From Lepas anatifera (lineage: Eukaryota > Arthropoda > Thecostraca > Lepadidae), in assembly GCA_034440635.1 (NCBI GenBank), contig JAOTON010001129.1, forward strand, positions 496,001 to 560,000: 64,000 bases of DNA. The letters run 5' to 3'. Both the position numbers and the translations under genes were made by a program. Below the pieces are notes generated by a model. It was given only the letters and a program-made list of their open reading frames with translations. It was not told the origin of the DNA and ran no database searches. This document shows, piece after piece, positions 23,944 to 36,519 of the stretch (position 1 is the stretch's first letter; the number at the start of each line of letters is the position of its first letter).

Positions 23944-25467
23944 CACCCGCCCCGCCCCAGTGGGCCTCCGAGCCGCCTTCCCATCGTAGGGGTGTTCAAA
24001 CATCCCCTTTGAACACAGCTTCTACGCGGGATGGCGAGAAAACGCGAATCCTGGTGGATAGCTCATACAAATTCATGGAGAAACTACATCGTTCCCCTTT
24101 TGGCTCAGGTCAATATTGATGTCATGACAGGTCAAAGAAGATGACACGTTAAATAATAATTTTGGGGCTCTTGTGTCTGACAGAGTTGAGTAAGAATCAT
24201 TTTTAGGCGCTATTCGCTTCCTCTCGTTACAGCGACTCGAATGATGTATAATGTGACTATGGTGCGGTAAATCGTATTTGACAGGAACATATCGAGTTCG
24301 TTGAAGAGTTGTTCAAGACGTCAGTCGGAGTTCGGTTGTATTTTTGGAGCTTTCGAACGTCATACGACTATCTTCGTCTGCGAACGATTGCTCAGCCAGC
24401 GCGTACGTCAACACTACAAAAGTTTGAAAAACATCTGATTAAACTCTTGCTAAAAGTTCAAATCCTACTTATTTTTTGACAATCAAGAATAACGGATATA
24501 CAATTTTAACGATTTAAAAGGGAAAAATGTTTGAATACAGTATACGCATGGGAAGGTCATACGTATACAAAAGCATAGATCATCATACACCCAAGTCAAA
24601 AACCGACATGTAAGGTGTTGCCGAAAACGACGTATGACAGAAAACATATTAAAATACGTACCACATCAATGTTATGTCACAACGTGTAATTATACTAGTT
24701 TAGTGCCAGGTGTACTTGACAAAGTTGTAACTGTGAGATACGTTCTTAGCTTATCATTTTTATTGTTATAATACTTTTTTCATGACGGGCGCAGTACCTG
24801 GTAGATTTCTGGCATGGGGTGCCTAAACATGCTCAGATGTTCGTATTGAGTAGTAAGTGTTGTGTTTTTGCGATAAATACACCTTCTTTGATTTTTCTTT
24901 TTCTCCAATGGCATTCATATACTAGGATTTGAACGTCATCCCATTTAATGTTGTGTCAAGGTTACAATTTTGTCAAGCATGACCAAAATGACCTCTCAGA
25001 TGTCACAGGTCAAAAATTGCAACACAAACCTATGAAGGGCCTAGGATACTACGATTTGGAGAATATGAAGGTATTCTCAGGTGTATCTGCACAAACACAA
25101 CCCAACTTCTGCTTTCCACATGCGTTTACAATGGAGAGGTCATGATCTGTACCCGACCTTAGGCTATCGATATGAAAAATCCCGGAAAACATATTGTAGC
25201 ATTCGGTGGGTTCATTATGTGCTATAAGTTTCAATTCGATAGATTCACCCTTTTCTTACTTACGCCACCCTAAACATGTTTGGAGGTGGGGTCACTTAAC
25301 CTGCGCTGGTGACCTAACCTGAGATGACCCAACCTTAAAATTTTAGGAAAAGTTGCAGATTCGATCAAGAATAAGTTCTGCTAAGTACGGCGTCGCTTGG
25401 CGCCGCCGTTTTTTTCGTGCCGCCGGAAAAACCCGAGGAATGTTCAAACCCCTACCGGGGCAGGGGT
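23944..25467 (+). mobile_element. TTAA-flanked DNA element with an internal insertion
   Basis: TTAA at 23940-23943 and 25468-25471. Left end CACCCGCCCCGCCCCAG, right end (opposite strand) ACCCCTGCCCCGGTAGG. It is related throughout to the element at 37847-38889, sharing for example the TCGAATGATGTATAA block near 24238 and the CTAGGATACTACGAT block near 25040. Relative to that copy it has about 660 extra bases (24260-24920) flanked by ACTA on both sides (24256-24259 and 24921-24924), consistent with a later insertion of an unidentified element. Confidence 0.75.
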
Positions 25468-25471
25468 TTAA

Positions 25472-26730
25472 GCAAACTAAATTCCCCTCTTTCAAAACAT
25501 CCAGAAAATTATAAGCTTTATAGCGTGGATTTAGCCAGAAAACAGAACTTTTGTTTCTGGAATAAATGCAGGCTAAATCGACATATTCGTCACTGTGGAG
25601 GGGACTCCAATAGGCAAGTAGGGCGTCATATGTAATGACAATGCGTGATCACGTATTAGTAGCATGACTTGCTTAAAAAGAGCCGGACTGAAAAAAATGT
25701 TAGAAAAATATTCCTTTATTCATATTTGTACATTATCAGAATTTGAAAAAATGTTATCGAAATTGTTATTGAATATCCTTTATAAACCTGGAAAAGCGAT
25801 CTTAACAGCATGTTTAATTACAGTGGCTGACAGGCACCCTTGGGACCTGGGTGCCCCTCGAAAGGTCATGACACCCCCGCCTAGCGAAGTCGCTTCCCAC
25901 GCTCAACGTCCCCCGAGATACGAGATACGTAAAATCATGCATTCAGAAACTCATGTACGATGTCTTATATAATGAAGAACATGTTTTTTTAGAATTTGAT
26001 GATTTTTTGTCTTTTCGGATTCGCAAAACTCTATCTTTTGGTTTTCGACCAGAAAAAGTGCAGAGAAATGGGAAGCATACCGGAAACTGTAATGAGACAT
26101 TGGGCTCATTGCTATTGCCCATTGCATGGCTCTGACAAAAGGGCATGAGGGTGGACGCCAATTGCATATATAGTAGTTGTGTTCCAAACGGGCCAGCCAA
26201 CCTACCACAGGGCATCGGTGGACGGCAGAGACAGTCAAAAGTTTCAGTGTGTGGGCAACGAGACTTCATTCAATGGGACGATATCAACCCAGGATCATTC
26301 GTAACCTCACTTCTCGGTGGAGGGCATGGGCTTATTCATTTAGGATAAATTGCCATGGAAATGGTCTTCAACGCGCCCGGAAATGTGAGGTGCCGACTAA
26401 TGCAGTCGTTAGAGCATTAGTTAGAAGTTGGAAGCTAGCTGCATCACAACCGGGGCGGACCAGGCCTTCCTTTGTCGTCTGTCGTCAGCAGCGTTTACAA
26501 CGGGTGCGGTATAACGCACAGGTTTTATGTTCAGTTAGCCTCATTGCTAATTCCGGATTATGATTGCGTGGGTATTTTGGTATTTATGTGTCATTATTTG
26601 CATTGTGAACGGACTCCGTAGGTACATTTAAAAGATATTGACCTTTTAAAGAAGACATCTTTTTGTATTTGGCATGTGGTTGGCGACAGGTTTGAGCCTC
26701 TTTTACCCCCCCTCCCCCGGTAGGTCTGGT
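25472..26730. other. Unrecognised stretch
   Basis: No family recognised. Several open frames overlap at 25943-26563 on both strands, none with a domain I can identify. Confidence 0.35.
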
Positions 26731-26734
26731 GGAC

Positions 26735-28206
26735 GATCGTCGGCAGAAACCGTGACGGCGCCGCCCCGAGCGCAACGTACGACTAGTCGCTAAGATGTTC
26801 CCTGGCCTCTCCCCTCGAATCCGGAAATGTAAAAAACACTGAAGATTATATATTTGGGCACAGCCCTTCATCAGAATCGTGAAGTAAATATCAATAATTT
26901 TCAGTCCTAGTATAGCCAGACCTCGAATTCGAGAATTCGAGGGCTGGCTATACTAGGACTGAGAATTATTGATATTTACTCCGCGATTCTGATGAAGGGC
27001 TGTGCCCGAATATATAATCTTCAGTGTTTTTTACATTTCCGGATTCGAGGGGAGAGGCCAGGGAACATCTTAGCAACTCATCATCATGCTCCTCGCCGCA
27101 GCACTTCAAAACTTAGCAACGTACGACTAGTCGGCACAAACCATGACGGCGCCGCCCCGAGCGCCACGTACGACTAGTCGGCACAAACCATGACGGCGCC
27201 GCCCCGAGCGCCACGTACGACTAGTCGGCGCAAACCATGACGGCTCCGCCCCGAGCGCCACGTACGACTAGTCGGCACAAACCATGACGGCTCCGCCCCG
27301 AGCGCCACGTACGACTAGTCGGCACAAACTATGACGGCTCTGCCCCGAGCGCCACGTACGACTAGTCGGCACAAACCATGACGGCTCTGCCCCGAGCGCC
27401 ACGTACGACCAGTCGGCACAAACCATGACGGCTCCGCCCCGAGCGCCACGTACGACTAGTCGGCACAAACCGTGACGGCGCCGCCCCGAGCGCAACGTAC
27501 GACTAGTCGGCACAAACCGTGACGTGCCGCCCCGAGCGCAACGTACGACTAGTCGGCACAAACCGTGACGGCGCCGCCCCGAGCGCCACGTACGACTAGT
27601 CGGCACAAACCGTGACGGCGCCGCCCCGAGCGCAACGTACGACTAGTCGGCACAAACCGCGACGGCGCCGCCCCGAGCGCCACGTACGACTAGTCGGCAC
27701 AAACCGTGACGGCTCCGCCCCAAGCGCCACGTACGACTAGTCTGCACAAAACATGACGGCGCTGCCTCGAGCGCCACATACGACTAGTCGGCACAAACCG
27801 TGACGGCGCCGCCCCGAGCGCCACGTACGACTAGTCGGCACAAACCGTGACGGCTCCGCCCCAGCGCCACGTACGACTAGTCTGCACAAAACATGACGGC
27901 GCTGCCTCGAGCGCCACATACGACTAGTCGGCACAAACCGTGACGGCGCCGCCCCGAGCACCACGTACGACTAGTTGGCACAAACCGTGACGGCTCCGCC
28001 CCGAGCGCCACGTACGACTAGTCGGCACAAACCATGACGGCGCCGCCTCGAGCGCCACGTACGACTAGTCGGCGCAAACCGTGACGGCTCCGCCCCGAGC
28101 GCCACGTACGACTAGTCGGCACAAACCATGACGGCGCCGCCCCGAGCGCCACGTACGACTAGTCGGCACAAACCGTGACGGCGCCGCCCCGAGCGCCACG
28201 TACGAC
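26735..28206 (+). repeat. 47-bp satellite array interrupted by a palindrome
   Basis: From 27121 the unit starts GTACGACTAGTCGGCACAAA and repeats every 47 bp to about 28206, some 23 copies with occasional deletions (near 27515 and 27862). CpG sites are plentiful (GACGGCGCCGCCCCGAGCGC). A single unit is also found left of the palindrome (about 26735-26788), so the palindrome interrupts the array. Minus-strand open frames across it (27268-27606, 27737-27964) are the repeat in translation. There are no spacers, so it is not CRISPR-like. Confidence 0.95.
26789..27074. mobile_element. 286-bp palindrome, minimal long-TIR (foldback-like) element
   Basis: Near-perfect palindrome with about 142-bp arms centred at 26931/26932 in GAATTCGAGAATTC; the symmetry holds from end to end without indels. 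Each arm is homologous to the outer about 140 bp of the inverted repeats of the 2.9-kb element at 44025-46939, sharing ACACTGAAGAT, GGGCACAGCC and TAGCCAGACCTC. It looks like a derivative that has lost all internal sequence. The right flank shares a further TCATCATGCTCCTCGC block with the larger element. Confidence 0.85.
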
Positions 28207-28680
28207 CAGCCACGGTGCTACCCTGCAGTGCGGGTGTGTGACTGACTGATGGCGGTGGTTACCTGCACGGACTCGTTAACGTGCGCGGTGGCGTGTACCG
28301 GTACATTACCACTGGTCCGAATGCGGCGGTGGCGTGTGAGTGCCACAGGATTGGCCCCCATCTACCGGTGCTCATGTCAACTCAAAGGCTATTGGCGGGC
28401 CTGACGATGGCGTCAGTTACGCATACGGGACGCATGCCCCAAATCCGGCCTCCACCGTAACAGGCGGAACGTTTTTGTACCTATAAGGCATCCTTGGTGG
28501 AATTGATCAGATCAGTGGAGTAAGTACCAGGGGGAATTTTGTGAGAATCTCATATCACCCCCATCGTCTTAAATATTTATTGAAACATAAAATTATAAGT
28601 TACCTAGCGCCCAGTGAGCAGTAGCGTATAAAATATAGATACATACATACATACATACATAATTTGGGCACACATTGGAC
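28207..28680. other. Spacer after the satellite
   Basis: No gene recognised. It ends in a short (ACAT)n tract at about 28641-28662. Confidence 0.4.
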
Positions 28681-31600
28681 CAGAGGCGTACCCAAGGGGG
28701 TGCTAAGGGTTCGTAGACCTCGGGCCTATCTTAAGCACTGCAAGGGATCATCGGATCAGGGGCCACCTCGGGTGGGGGAGGAGCACATCTTGATCGATAT
28801 TGGGGGCACACAAGATTTGGGCACACATTGAACGCGTGGCGTAACCAAGGGGGTCCGCAGACCCCTTGGACCGATATTAAGCAGTGCAAAGGATTCTCGG
28901 ATCAGGGGGCCCACCTTGAGGGGACACCTTGATCGATATTAAGGGCACACATGATTTGGGCACACATTGGAGCAGCGGTGTGGTCAAAGGGGGTCCTAGG
29001 GGTCCGCGGACCCCCTTGCGCCGATCTTAAGCACTGCAAAGGATTCTCGGATCAGGGGGCCCCCAGCTAGTCTCAGGTCCCCTCCCCAGATTCGGTGTCA
29101 GGGGCCCCGAGTCAGTCTCAGGCCCTCCCCGAGAGTTGGTCTCAGAGGGGGGGTGGCGAAAGTCTGTCTCAGCCCCCCACTCCCCGAAAGTCAGTTTCAG
29201 GGGGCCTCTGATAACTTTTCTCAGGGGGCCCAAACATCGGCCTCAGGGCCCCCGAGAGTTGGTCTAAGGGCCCCTGAGAGACGGTCTCAGGGCTGCCCGA
29301 AAGTCGGTTTCAGGGGGCCCCCTGAGTGTCAGTCTCAGGAGACCCCAAGAATCGGTCTCAAGGGACCCTCGAGAGTCGGTCTCAGGGGGTCCCCGTGAGT
29401 CAGTCTCAGGAGCATCCCCCGAGAGTCGGTCTCAGGGCTCCCTCGAGAGTCGTTCTCAGGGGGCCCCTGAGAGCTGGTCTCAGGAGCCCCCAAGAACTAA
29501 ACGTGGGAGACCCAAGTTATTATAAGGTGCCCATCAGTTTTAGCCTAAGAGAACCTCCTCTCAGGGTTCCCGAGAGCTAATATGAGGACCCGAGAATTAG
29601 TATCATGGGTGCCGCCAAGTGTTGACTTCAGGGAACCTCATAGTCTCAGGGGTGTCTCTCTCAGGAGCCAAGAGTTACTTTCAGAGGGCCCCCGAAAACT
29701 ATTTTGGAGACCCGAGAGTTAGTCTCATGGGTAACGCAGAGTGTTGGTCTCAGGGGGCCTCGAGAGGTAATCTTGGAAACCCTCGAGAGTTAGCCTCAGG
29801 TTTTGCCCCCCCCGAGTTTTGGTCTTAAGGACCCCCGACAGTCAGTCCCGGCGAGCGGCCCAAAATTAGTATCAGAGGGCCTCCGGGACAGTCTCAGGGA
29901 CATCCGAGAGCTAGGCTTGGGGCTCTGAGAGAATTCCCGGAAGTGCTTCCGAGTTTTGGCCCAACGGGCCCGAGAGCATATATCAGGGGGCCCCGAGTTA
30001 GCCTCAGGCCCTCAACTCTGAGGGCTACTCTGGGGCCTCCGAGAGTTAGTCTCAGGAGTGCCAAAGACTCAATCTCAGGGGTGCTCCCCGAGTTAAGACT
30101 CGGGGGAGGGGTAGAGTTAGTCTCAGAGAGCTGTCGGGAGTAATTCCCAACCCTCCCCCCCGAGAGCCAGCCTCAGGGGCCACTGAGAGCTAACCTGGAT
30201 GCCCCTGAGAGTTAGTCTCAGCCCCCCCCTAAAGCAAATATGGGGGGCCCAACAGTTAATCTCAGAGGCGCTGCCGAGGATCTCAGCAGCCCCGAGGTAT
30301 TCTCAGGCGGCCTCTCAGATTTGGTCTAAGAGGCTCCGGGAATCAGGCTCAGGGGTCTCATGAGAGCTAATCGAAGGAGGGGCCGAAAATTAGCCTTATG
30401 AGTGCCATCAAGTGTTGGTCGCAGGGGGCCCCAAAGAACTAATCTCGGAAGCCCGAATTATTTTCGGGGAGTCTTTCAGTTTTGGTGTAAGGGGGCCCCG
30501 AGAGCCATTCTCAGAGACCCGACAATTAGTCTCAGGAGTGTTGGTCTAGGAGGCCTCCGGGAGTTAGTCTCAGGGGCTCCCTGGTGTTGCCCTCAGGTGT
30601 CCCCGAGAGCTAGTCTCAACGAGCAGCCCTGAGCAACAACCCCCTTCCTCTCCTCGCTCAGAGTTAGCCTCAGGGCCTCCCGAGAGTAAGTTCCAAGGGG
30701 GCCCAGAAGGCAGCCGCAGGGTACCCCGAAATGCTAGTTTTGGTGGACCGAAGTACTGATTTGCGGAACAAGTGTTGGTTTCGGGTCTTGGCTGTTGGTT
30801 GTTGAAAGTACTGGTTTCGGCGCCATGTCAAGTGCTAGAGACAAGGCTGGAGATCTCTTCTTGACCCAGGGAGGAAAGGAGGGGGGAGGTGTGGTCTTGA
30901 GTGGTTTAACGCTGGCACAACAATACAAGCCTATAAAAAGCCTATCGCAGATTCAAAGTCCAAGGGAGTTCTGACCTCCATCCCCGCGAGATCTCCATCC
31001 ATGGCTAGGGAGGGTAAGTGAGCAGTTTCATCAGAAGAACCGCCCAAGGAATAGATATTATATATCATCTTGGGCACACTCCCATGTCCCTTATACTGAG
31101 TGTTCTTTTTCTTCTCCAAGTCTTCTAGAATTTATAATACAATCAAAAGATATCACTTGATATCCAATGTATCTACGTTCATTGCGTCCGAAACAAAAAC
31201 AAATCGAAACATGCCGATCTGGCACGAGTAGCGAAGAAAATGTAAAAATCAATAAAGTTTTTATAGTCTGCAAGAGCAAATCGAACAGCGAATTTGGAGC
31301 TTCAGCTGATTCTAGATTCATAAGCTCAACTTGAATCACTACCTTCCTAAATATTCTGAAATAACAATTTTCAAATATCTTCGTAGGAAATTAGACACAC
31401 AAGGATAATGACAGCAATGAATGAACATAATCCTAAAAAGAAAAAATGCATTAAAAATAATGATAGCAAAGTGAGCCAATGCGATAAATACCTCGGGCAC
31501 CTATTGTCTTGGTAATTTGGTCATCTACAACATAGCAAAGGTAAGGAAATAGCTATGCTTAATTCAGCAGGATATGTTCGCGAAGTATAGACGTCATATA

Positions 31601-31935
31601 ATGTCCGGGGCACATTCCCATATCCCTTGTATTCTGCTTCATTTTTTTCGTTTCTTTGGAAATTTACTGAAAAGATTCATGAATTCGGCGCTGGAGAAGT
31701 ATTGGTAATCATTTCCCGTAGAAGAGACTGTAATTTCTTTGTGCTCAAAACGATTGACCTTCAATATCTTTAATACCTTCAAGATCAAAACTTGTAAGGC
31801 TCAGTCTGATAACCAGAGTGAATTAAGGTAGAGTCAAGTTTAACATCATTTACGCAGCAACTTAACATTTCCGGAAATGTGCCGCAAAGCTAGCTGTTTC
31901 TATAGCCGCATTGTCATATACCTGTTGGCCAGCTT
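28681..31935 (-). repeat. Right arm of the large inverted repeat, with minisatellite
   Basis: Reverse complement of the left arm. The part 30780-31935 is unique-type sequence matching 160-740 and 1595-2130. The part 29050-30730 is a minisatellite whose units read GAGAGTTAGTCTCAGGGG, the inverse of the left arm's. Near 28690, 28850 and 28985 a block with GGGCACACATTG and CCAAGGGGGTCC repeats three times at about 140 bp. It has no TTAA element at the position where the left arm has one. Confidence 0.75.
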
Positions 31936-32239
31936 TAATATTTGGTGACCTCAATTTACCAGCTCTTGGTTTGATCGAGAAAAATCAAACTATAAAGAAA
32001 GTATGAACAAACACTTAAAAAGCACAGCAAAAATGTTTGTGGAATTGTAAGGTTAAAATACGATATGAAAATTATAAGAGACCCCTGGTTAATAAGGGGG
32101 CCCCCAGACACTGGCTATGCCACTGCATTGTACATTTGGGCACACACAAAAACCTATTAGGGGCTCACTCAGCACACTATGATCAAGTTGACTGGCATTT
32201 GGGAACAGGTAGGCTCAGGATTTAGATGAGATGTTTTAG

Positions 32240-33165
32240 AGGCCCCAAGAGGTGCTCTCACAGGCCCCCAAGAGTTAGTCTCGGGGACCCTCAGCTTTGG
32301 TATAGCTGGTCTCAGGGTCCCAAGAGTTGTTCTCGGGGACCCCAGAGTTGGTCTCGTAGGGCCCTCAAGAGTTAGCATGAGGGACCTCAGAGTGAGTCTC
32401 GGGGTCCTCCGAATAGTTCTCGGGGGCCTCAAGCATTGTTCCCGAGGGGGGGCAAGAGCTAGTCTTGGGACCCAGAATTGGTCTCAGAGGTTACCCCAAG
32501 AGCTAATCTTGGGCCCCAACTGTCGGTCTCGAGCCGGTCTCGGGGACCCCGAGTTGTTCAGGGGGCCTAAGAGTTGGTCTCGAAGGGCCCTCAATGGTTT
32601 GTCTCGGGGAGCCCAGAGTTGGTCTCGGGAGGCCCACAAGTGTTGGTCTCAGAGCCCAAAGTTTTGGTCTCGATCTCTCAAAAGCTGGCCTCAGAAAGCC
32701 CTCCAGAAGTGGTGTTGGACCCCCAGTTGTTTTCGCGGGCCCCAAGTGGTGGGCTTGGGAGGGTCACGATTTGTTCTTGGGGGATTAATAGTTGGTATTG
32801 GGAACCCAGGGTTAGTCTTGGGCCCCCAGGGCTGGTCTTGAAGGGTCTCGGTGATGGTCTTGAGGGCTCTCAGGAGTTTGTCTCGCGCCCGTGTAGATTG
32901 GTTTCTGAAGGCCCACAAGAGTTAGTCTCAGGGGCCTAAAGTTGTAGTCTCAGATCTCAAGATGTTAGTCTCATAAGGCCCTAAGAGTCGGCGTAGGGGC
33001 CCCAGAAGCTATTTTTGGGGGCCTCAAGAGTTTGGCTCATGGGGTCGTAAGAGTTGGTCTCCGGGTGCAATAAAGATTTGGGTCTCCGGATGCGCTCAGG
33101 TCTGGGAGCGCCCAAGAGTTAGTCTTGGGGGCACCCCAGAGTTTGTCTCTGGGTCTGAAATAATA
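32240..33165 (-). repeat. GC-rich minisatellite, inverse orientation
   Basis: Units like GAGTTGGTCTCGGGGACCC, the reverse complement of the GAGACC-type arrays at 12-13.6 kb. Multiple open frames on both strands (32377-32939) are repeat-derived. Confidence 0.88.
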
Positions 33166-36100
33166 ATAAAGGGATACAAGGCGTATTTAGCTTAACAGTT
33201 GCAACAAGCCAGTTGGGTAAAGACAGCCAAGAAAAGTAAATTGACTCTGCTAGAAGGATGTCACTTGTTAGCTCGTTTATCTACGACCAAGTCGTACCAG
33301 CAGCCCGATTTCTGCTTTCTTTCCTGTCCTGTCTTTAATTCTCCTGGAAGGTCTTCCAGTGGCTGGTCAGGCGATCGTTTTGCTGTAATCACTTTAGTCT
33401 GAGAGCTGGTTGTCTTAGTGTGCTCCCCTAATATAATATTCCCTAACCTAATATCTTATCCTTACAGTAGTTGAAGCATGATCTCAAATAGGTCATATAT
33501 TTGATCCGTAATTGGCAAAGGGAGAAATATGTCAACAGAATATAAATTCCTGTGTGGGCAACACTCTTTTGGCCATCATTTTACACTCATAAAAAGTCAC
33601 ATGGTTTGAAATGTGAAAATATTCCCTGGGTGTGTTTAAATGAAAATTGTATCGGTATTCTTCCATCACAAAAATAGATTGGGATGGTCTGGGAGTCGTT
33701 TCGAAGAAAGTATGTCATGGTTTCGTTTTCAATTGGTGACCTTATCTTGACCGTGTGCTTTTGAATTTTTGGGGATCTTGAACTGTAGGTGATCAAATGT
33801 TTGAATGCAAGGCGTACAAAATTAAGAAAAATGTCATCGTCGGCAAAGGGAATGAAAAATTTTCATTTAACTTGTGTAGCAGCATTATTGTGCACATGGA
33901 TGTTGCATTGGTATTATGGTGCAATCTTGTTATACTTTTAATATCATTGACTTCATTTATGCTCTCTTCTGTTGGTTGTCTGTGGGTCGTTGAGAAAACG
34001 TCAATCCCACGGCTAGCCGTGGCACGGTCACAAACGAGCAGTTGACACAACTCATAATTTCAATTTCATCTTTGGTCATGCGTAATGGGCATGACATAAT
34101 TTATCGATGAAATGTGACATCAAATTCCAACACGAGTATAGAGAAGCAGTTAATCACAATGCAAAATTGTACGTATCGACATATAATGAACCGAATTTTA
34201 ATAATACATAGGTTTTAGCTATAGCAAAACCGGGGGAGCGCATACAGGTAAAAACCAACTATGACCATCTAAAGCTGGATGCAGTTCTAAAGAAAAATAT
34301 GCATTCTAAAGCGGGATCCAAAATAAATAGACCTTAAAATCTTGAGCTGTAAAAAAAACTTAAACGGGGGGAGCAAACCACAAAATAATTTCATGTTTTT
34401 GGCAGACTTCAGGAATACGGGGGGACACACATAGGCGGCGGCATACTCTCAAAACCTGGCCCATCCCGAAATTAAATCCTGGTTGCGTCACTGCCAGTCA
34501 GAAATGCTACCTGACCGGTAGATTGATTCATATCGAGGATACTTGCTCAGGATCAAGCTGCTCCTACTATTTTTTTTGCCCCGAACACACAAAAAAACAG
34601 CAGGCAGCATTCGTTTCCATAAAATGTTAAAACCAATTCGAAGCTGGGCCAAACAATTTATGCTTATCTGTTATAAAAGGCGACACTAGCGCACCGAACT
34701 AACGGCATTTCGCTCACTTGCTATAGTCATGGGTCTTATTTTTGGGCCCTATGACATTCTTAAAAGGAATATGGCACCTTCATAACGTGATTTTAACTGA
34801 GATAGCCAAGTTTTGAAGCATGCCGGAAAGACCGGTACTGAATACATCATTTGTCTTGAAACTCAAAATTGCCGTAGATAAAAGCTAAAAACCTACCTGA
34901 AATGTACCCCAAATCTACCCCAGCCAGGCGGCCGCAGTTGTCAGCTGTTGGTGTGACGACAGCGCGACGTCACGGTGAGTAATCAGCTAACTGAAGCCCT
35001 TGAAGCCTATTGAATATGGTAGTAGTTGCCAGATCATGACGTCATCCACCGGCTGGGGTTTATTTTTCACCCCCAGAGGAGCATGTTAAAAATCAAAATA
35101 TTGCGTGCATTGTACATTTTTCAGACAAATGATGGACGTTTTTATGATTTTCGGATAAAAATGCCACTAATTACACTAAATTCCTGAGACCAGGGTGCCA
35201 CATTCCCTTTAACGTATTCTGAAGTGTGCACATAAGAAGAAGCTTCAAGAAGGGTAAATTTTTGGGTACCTGACATTTCATTTGCTCGCGTGCCACCACC
35301 GACCCCTCAAAGTTCTATCTGGAGTCGGAGCGCCTATGGACACGCCTCTGCACTGCAGCAGAGACAATAAACGGGAAGGGACAGAGCGGTGTTTGATATC
35401 TTTGGATAAACAATTATTTATATTCCATACCTGTGTACTGCAAAGTTTCGGAACCTTGCTAACACAGTAGAAAACGGCAAAGCCAGTGCCATAGCAAATC
35501 GGCAGACATCGTACCGACGGACCTCGTATCGGCAGACCTCGTATCGGCAGACCTCATATCGACAGACCTCGTATCGACAGACCTCGTATCGGCAGACCTC
35601 GTATCCTCGTATCGACAGACCTCGTATCGACAGGCCTTTCTTCAAGCAGATATGTAAAAAATGAGAGAATACGCTGCATTCACATCATTTAAAGTCATCA
35701 TTTGTGCTTCATGACGCACATCTAATGGGCGCTTTATAACCAGAAAGGTTTGTGCGCCCTAAATCCAAATAGTCAATCAATAAAAGGCATAGGTCATAAG
35801 GTGTCACCAACTCTTATCCAATTCAGCGTGAATAGGGAGAGTACGGGTCGTATCTTATTCAGGAGAAGTACCGGGACCCGGTACGACCCCACACGTTAGC
35901 TCAGAAGTTCTGCATGGTTGTCCTTGCAACATCATACTTGGATATGTAGGATTGGAAATGAGGCTATTGAAATACCTCAGCAGTGCGCCAGGAGGATGCA
36001 AAGCAGCCTTTTACATGTTCCCCTGCCTCGTGCAGAGACCATCAAAAGGGCAACAGCAGGGCAGCAGTTGCTTTAAACGATCATCTTGGACGCTGTCCCG

Positions 36101-36515
36101 AGGCCGGCCCGTACGGTTCAACCTTGAGCAGTTTTAGAGTCAGTGTGATGAAATAGTTAAAACATCATCTATTTTAGGCTTGTCTTATCTTATTTTATGT
36201 CACTTGTTTAAATGTCTTGGTGTATTTATGTACTTTTAATGTGTTTTTATATGTTCACCTTATACAGTGTTTTATATCACCGTTCCAAGGTTAAGTTGCA
36301 CTGCATTGTTGCACTGTTGCATTGCAAATATTCATCGGTCACGCTGCTTCAGCTAATGTATTAGAAGTTGAGGAGACCACCTAATTGGGTTTCTATTTGT
36401 TTCTGATACAGCTTTTTGCGCAGACCCCAAATGCGTAATCCGCAAAATCCCTGGTTGGCGCCGTTTTTTGTAATCATGAGTTGTAATGCAAACAACGTTT
36501 GACCCTACAGCTTCC
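33166..36515. other. Unrecognised DNA, 3.3 kb
   Basis: Mostly AT-rich, with no recognisable gene, LINE or inverted-repeat element. Plus- and minus-strand frames at 33793-34050 are reciprocal and lack domains. GC-richer bits at 34915-34975 and 35980-36110 have no identifiable product. Confidence 0.4.
35507..35637 (+). repeat. 15-bp tandem repeat
   Basis: Eight to nine units of CGTATCGGCAGACCT with G/A variants and one partial unit near 35605. The pentapeptide-like minus-strand frame (RYEVC repeats) is a by-product. Confidence 0.92.
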
Positions 36516-36519
36516 TTAA

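Noticed and set aside
27121..28206. CRISPR-like regular array
   Set aside because: Units are contiguous 47-bp repeats without unique spacers, in an animal-type genome.
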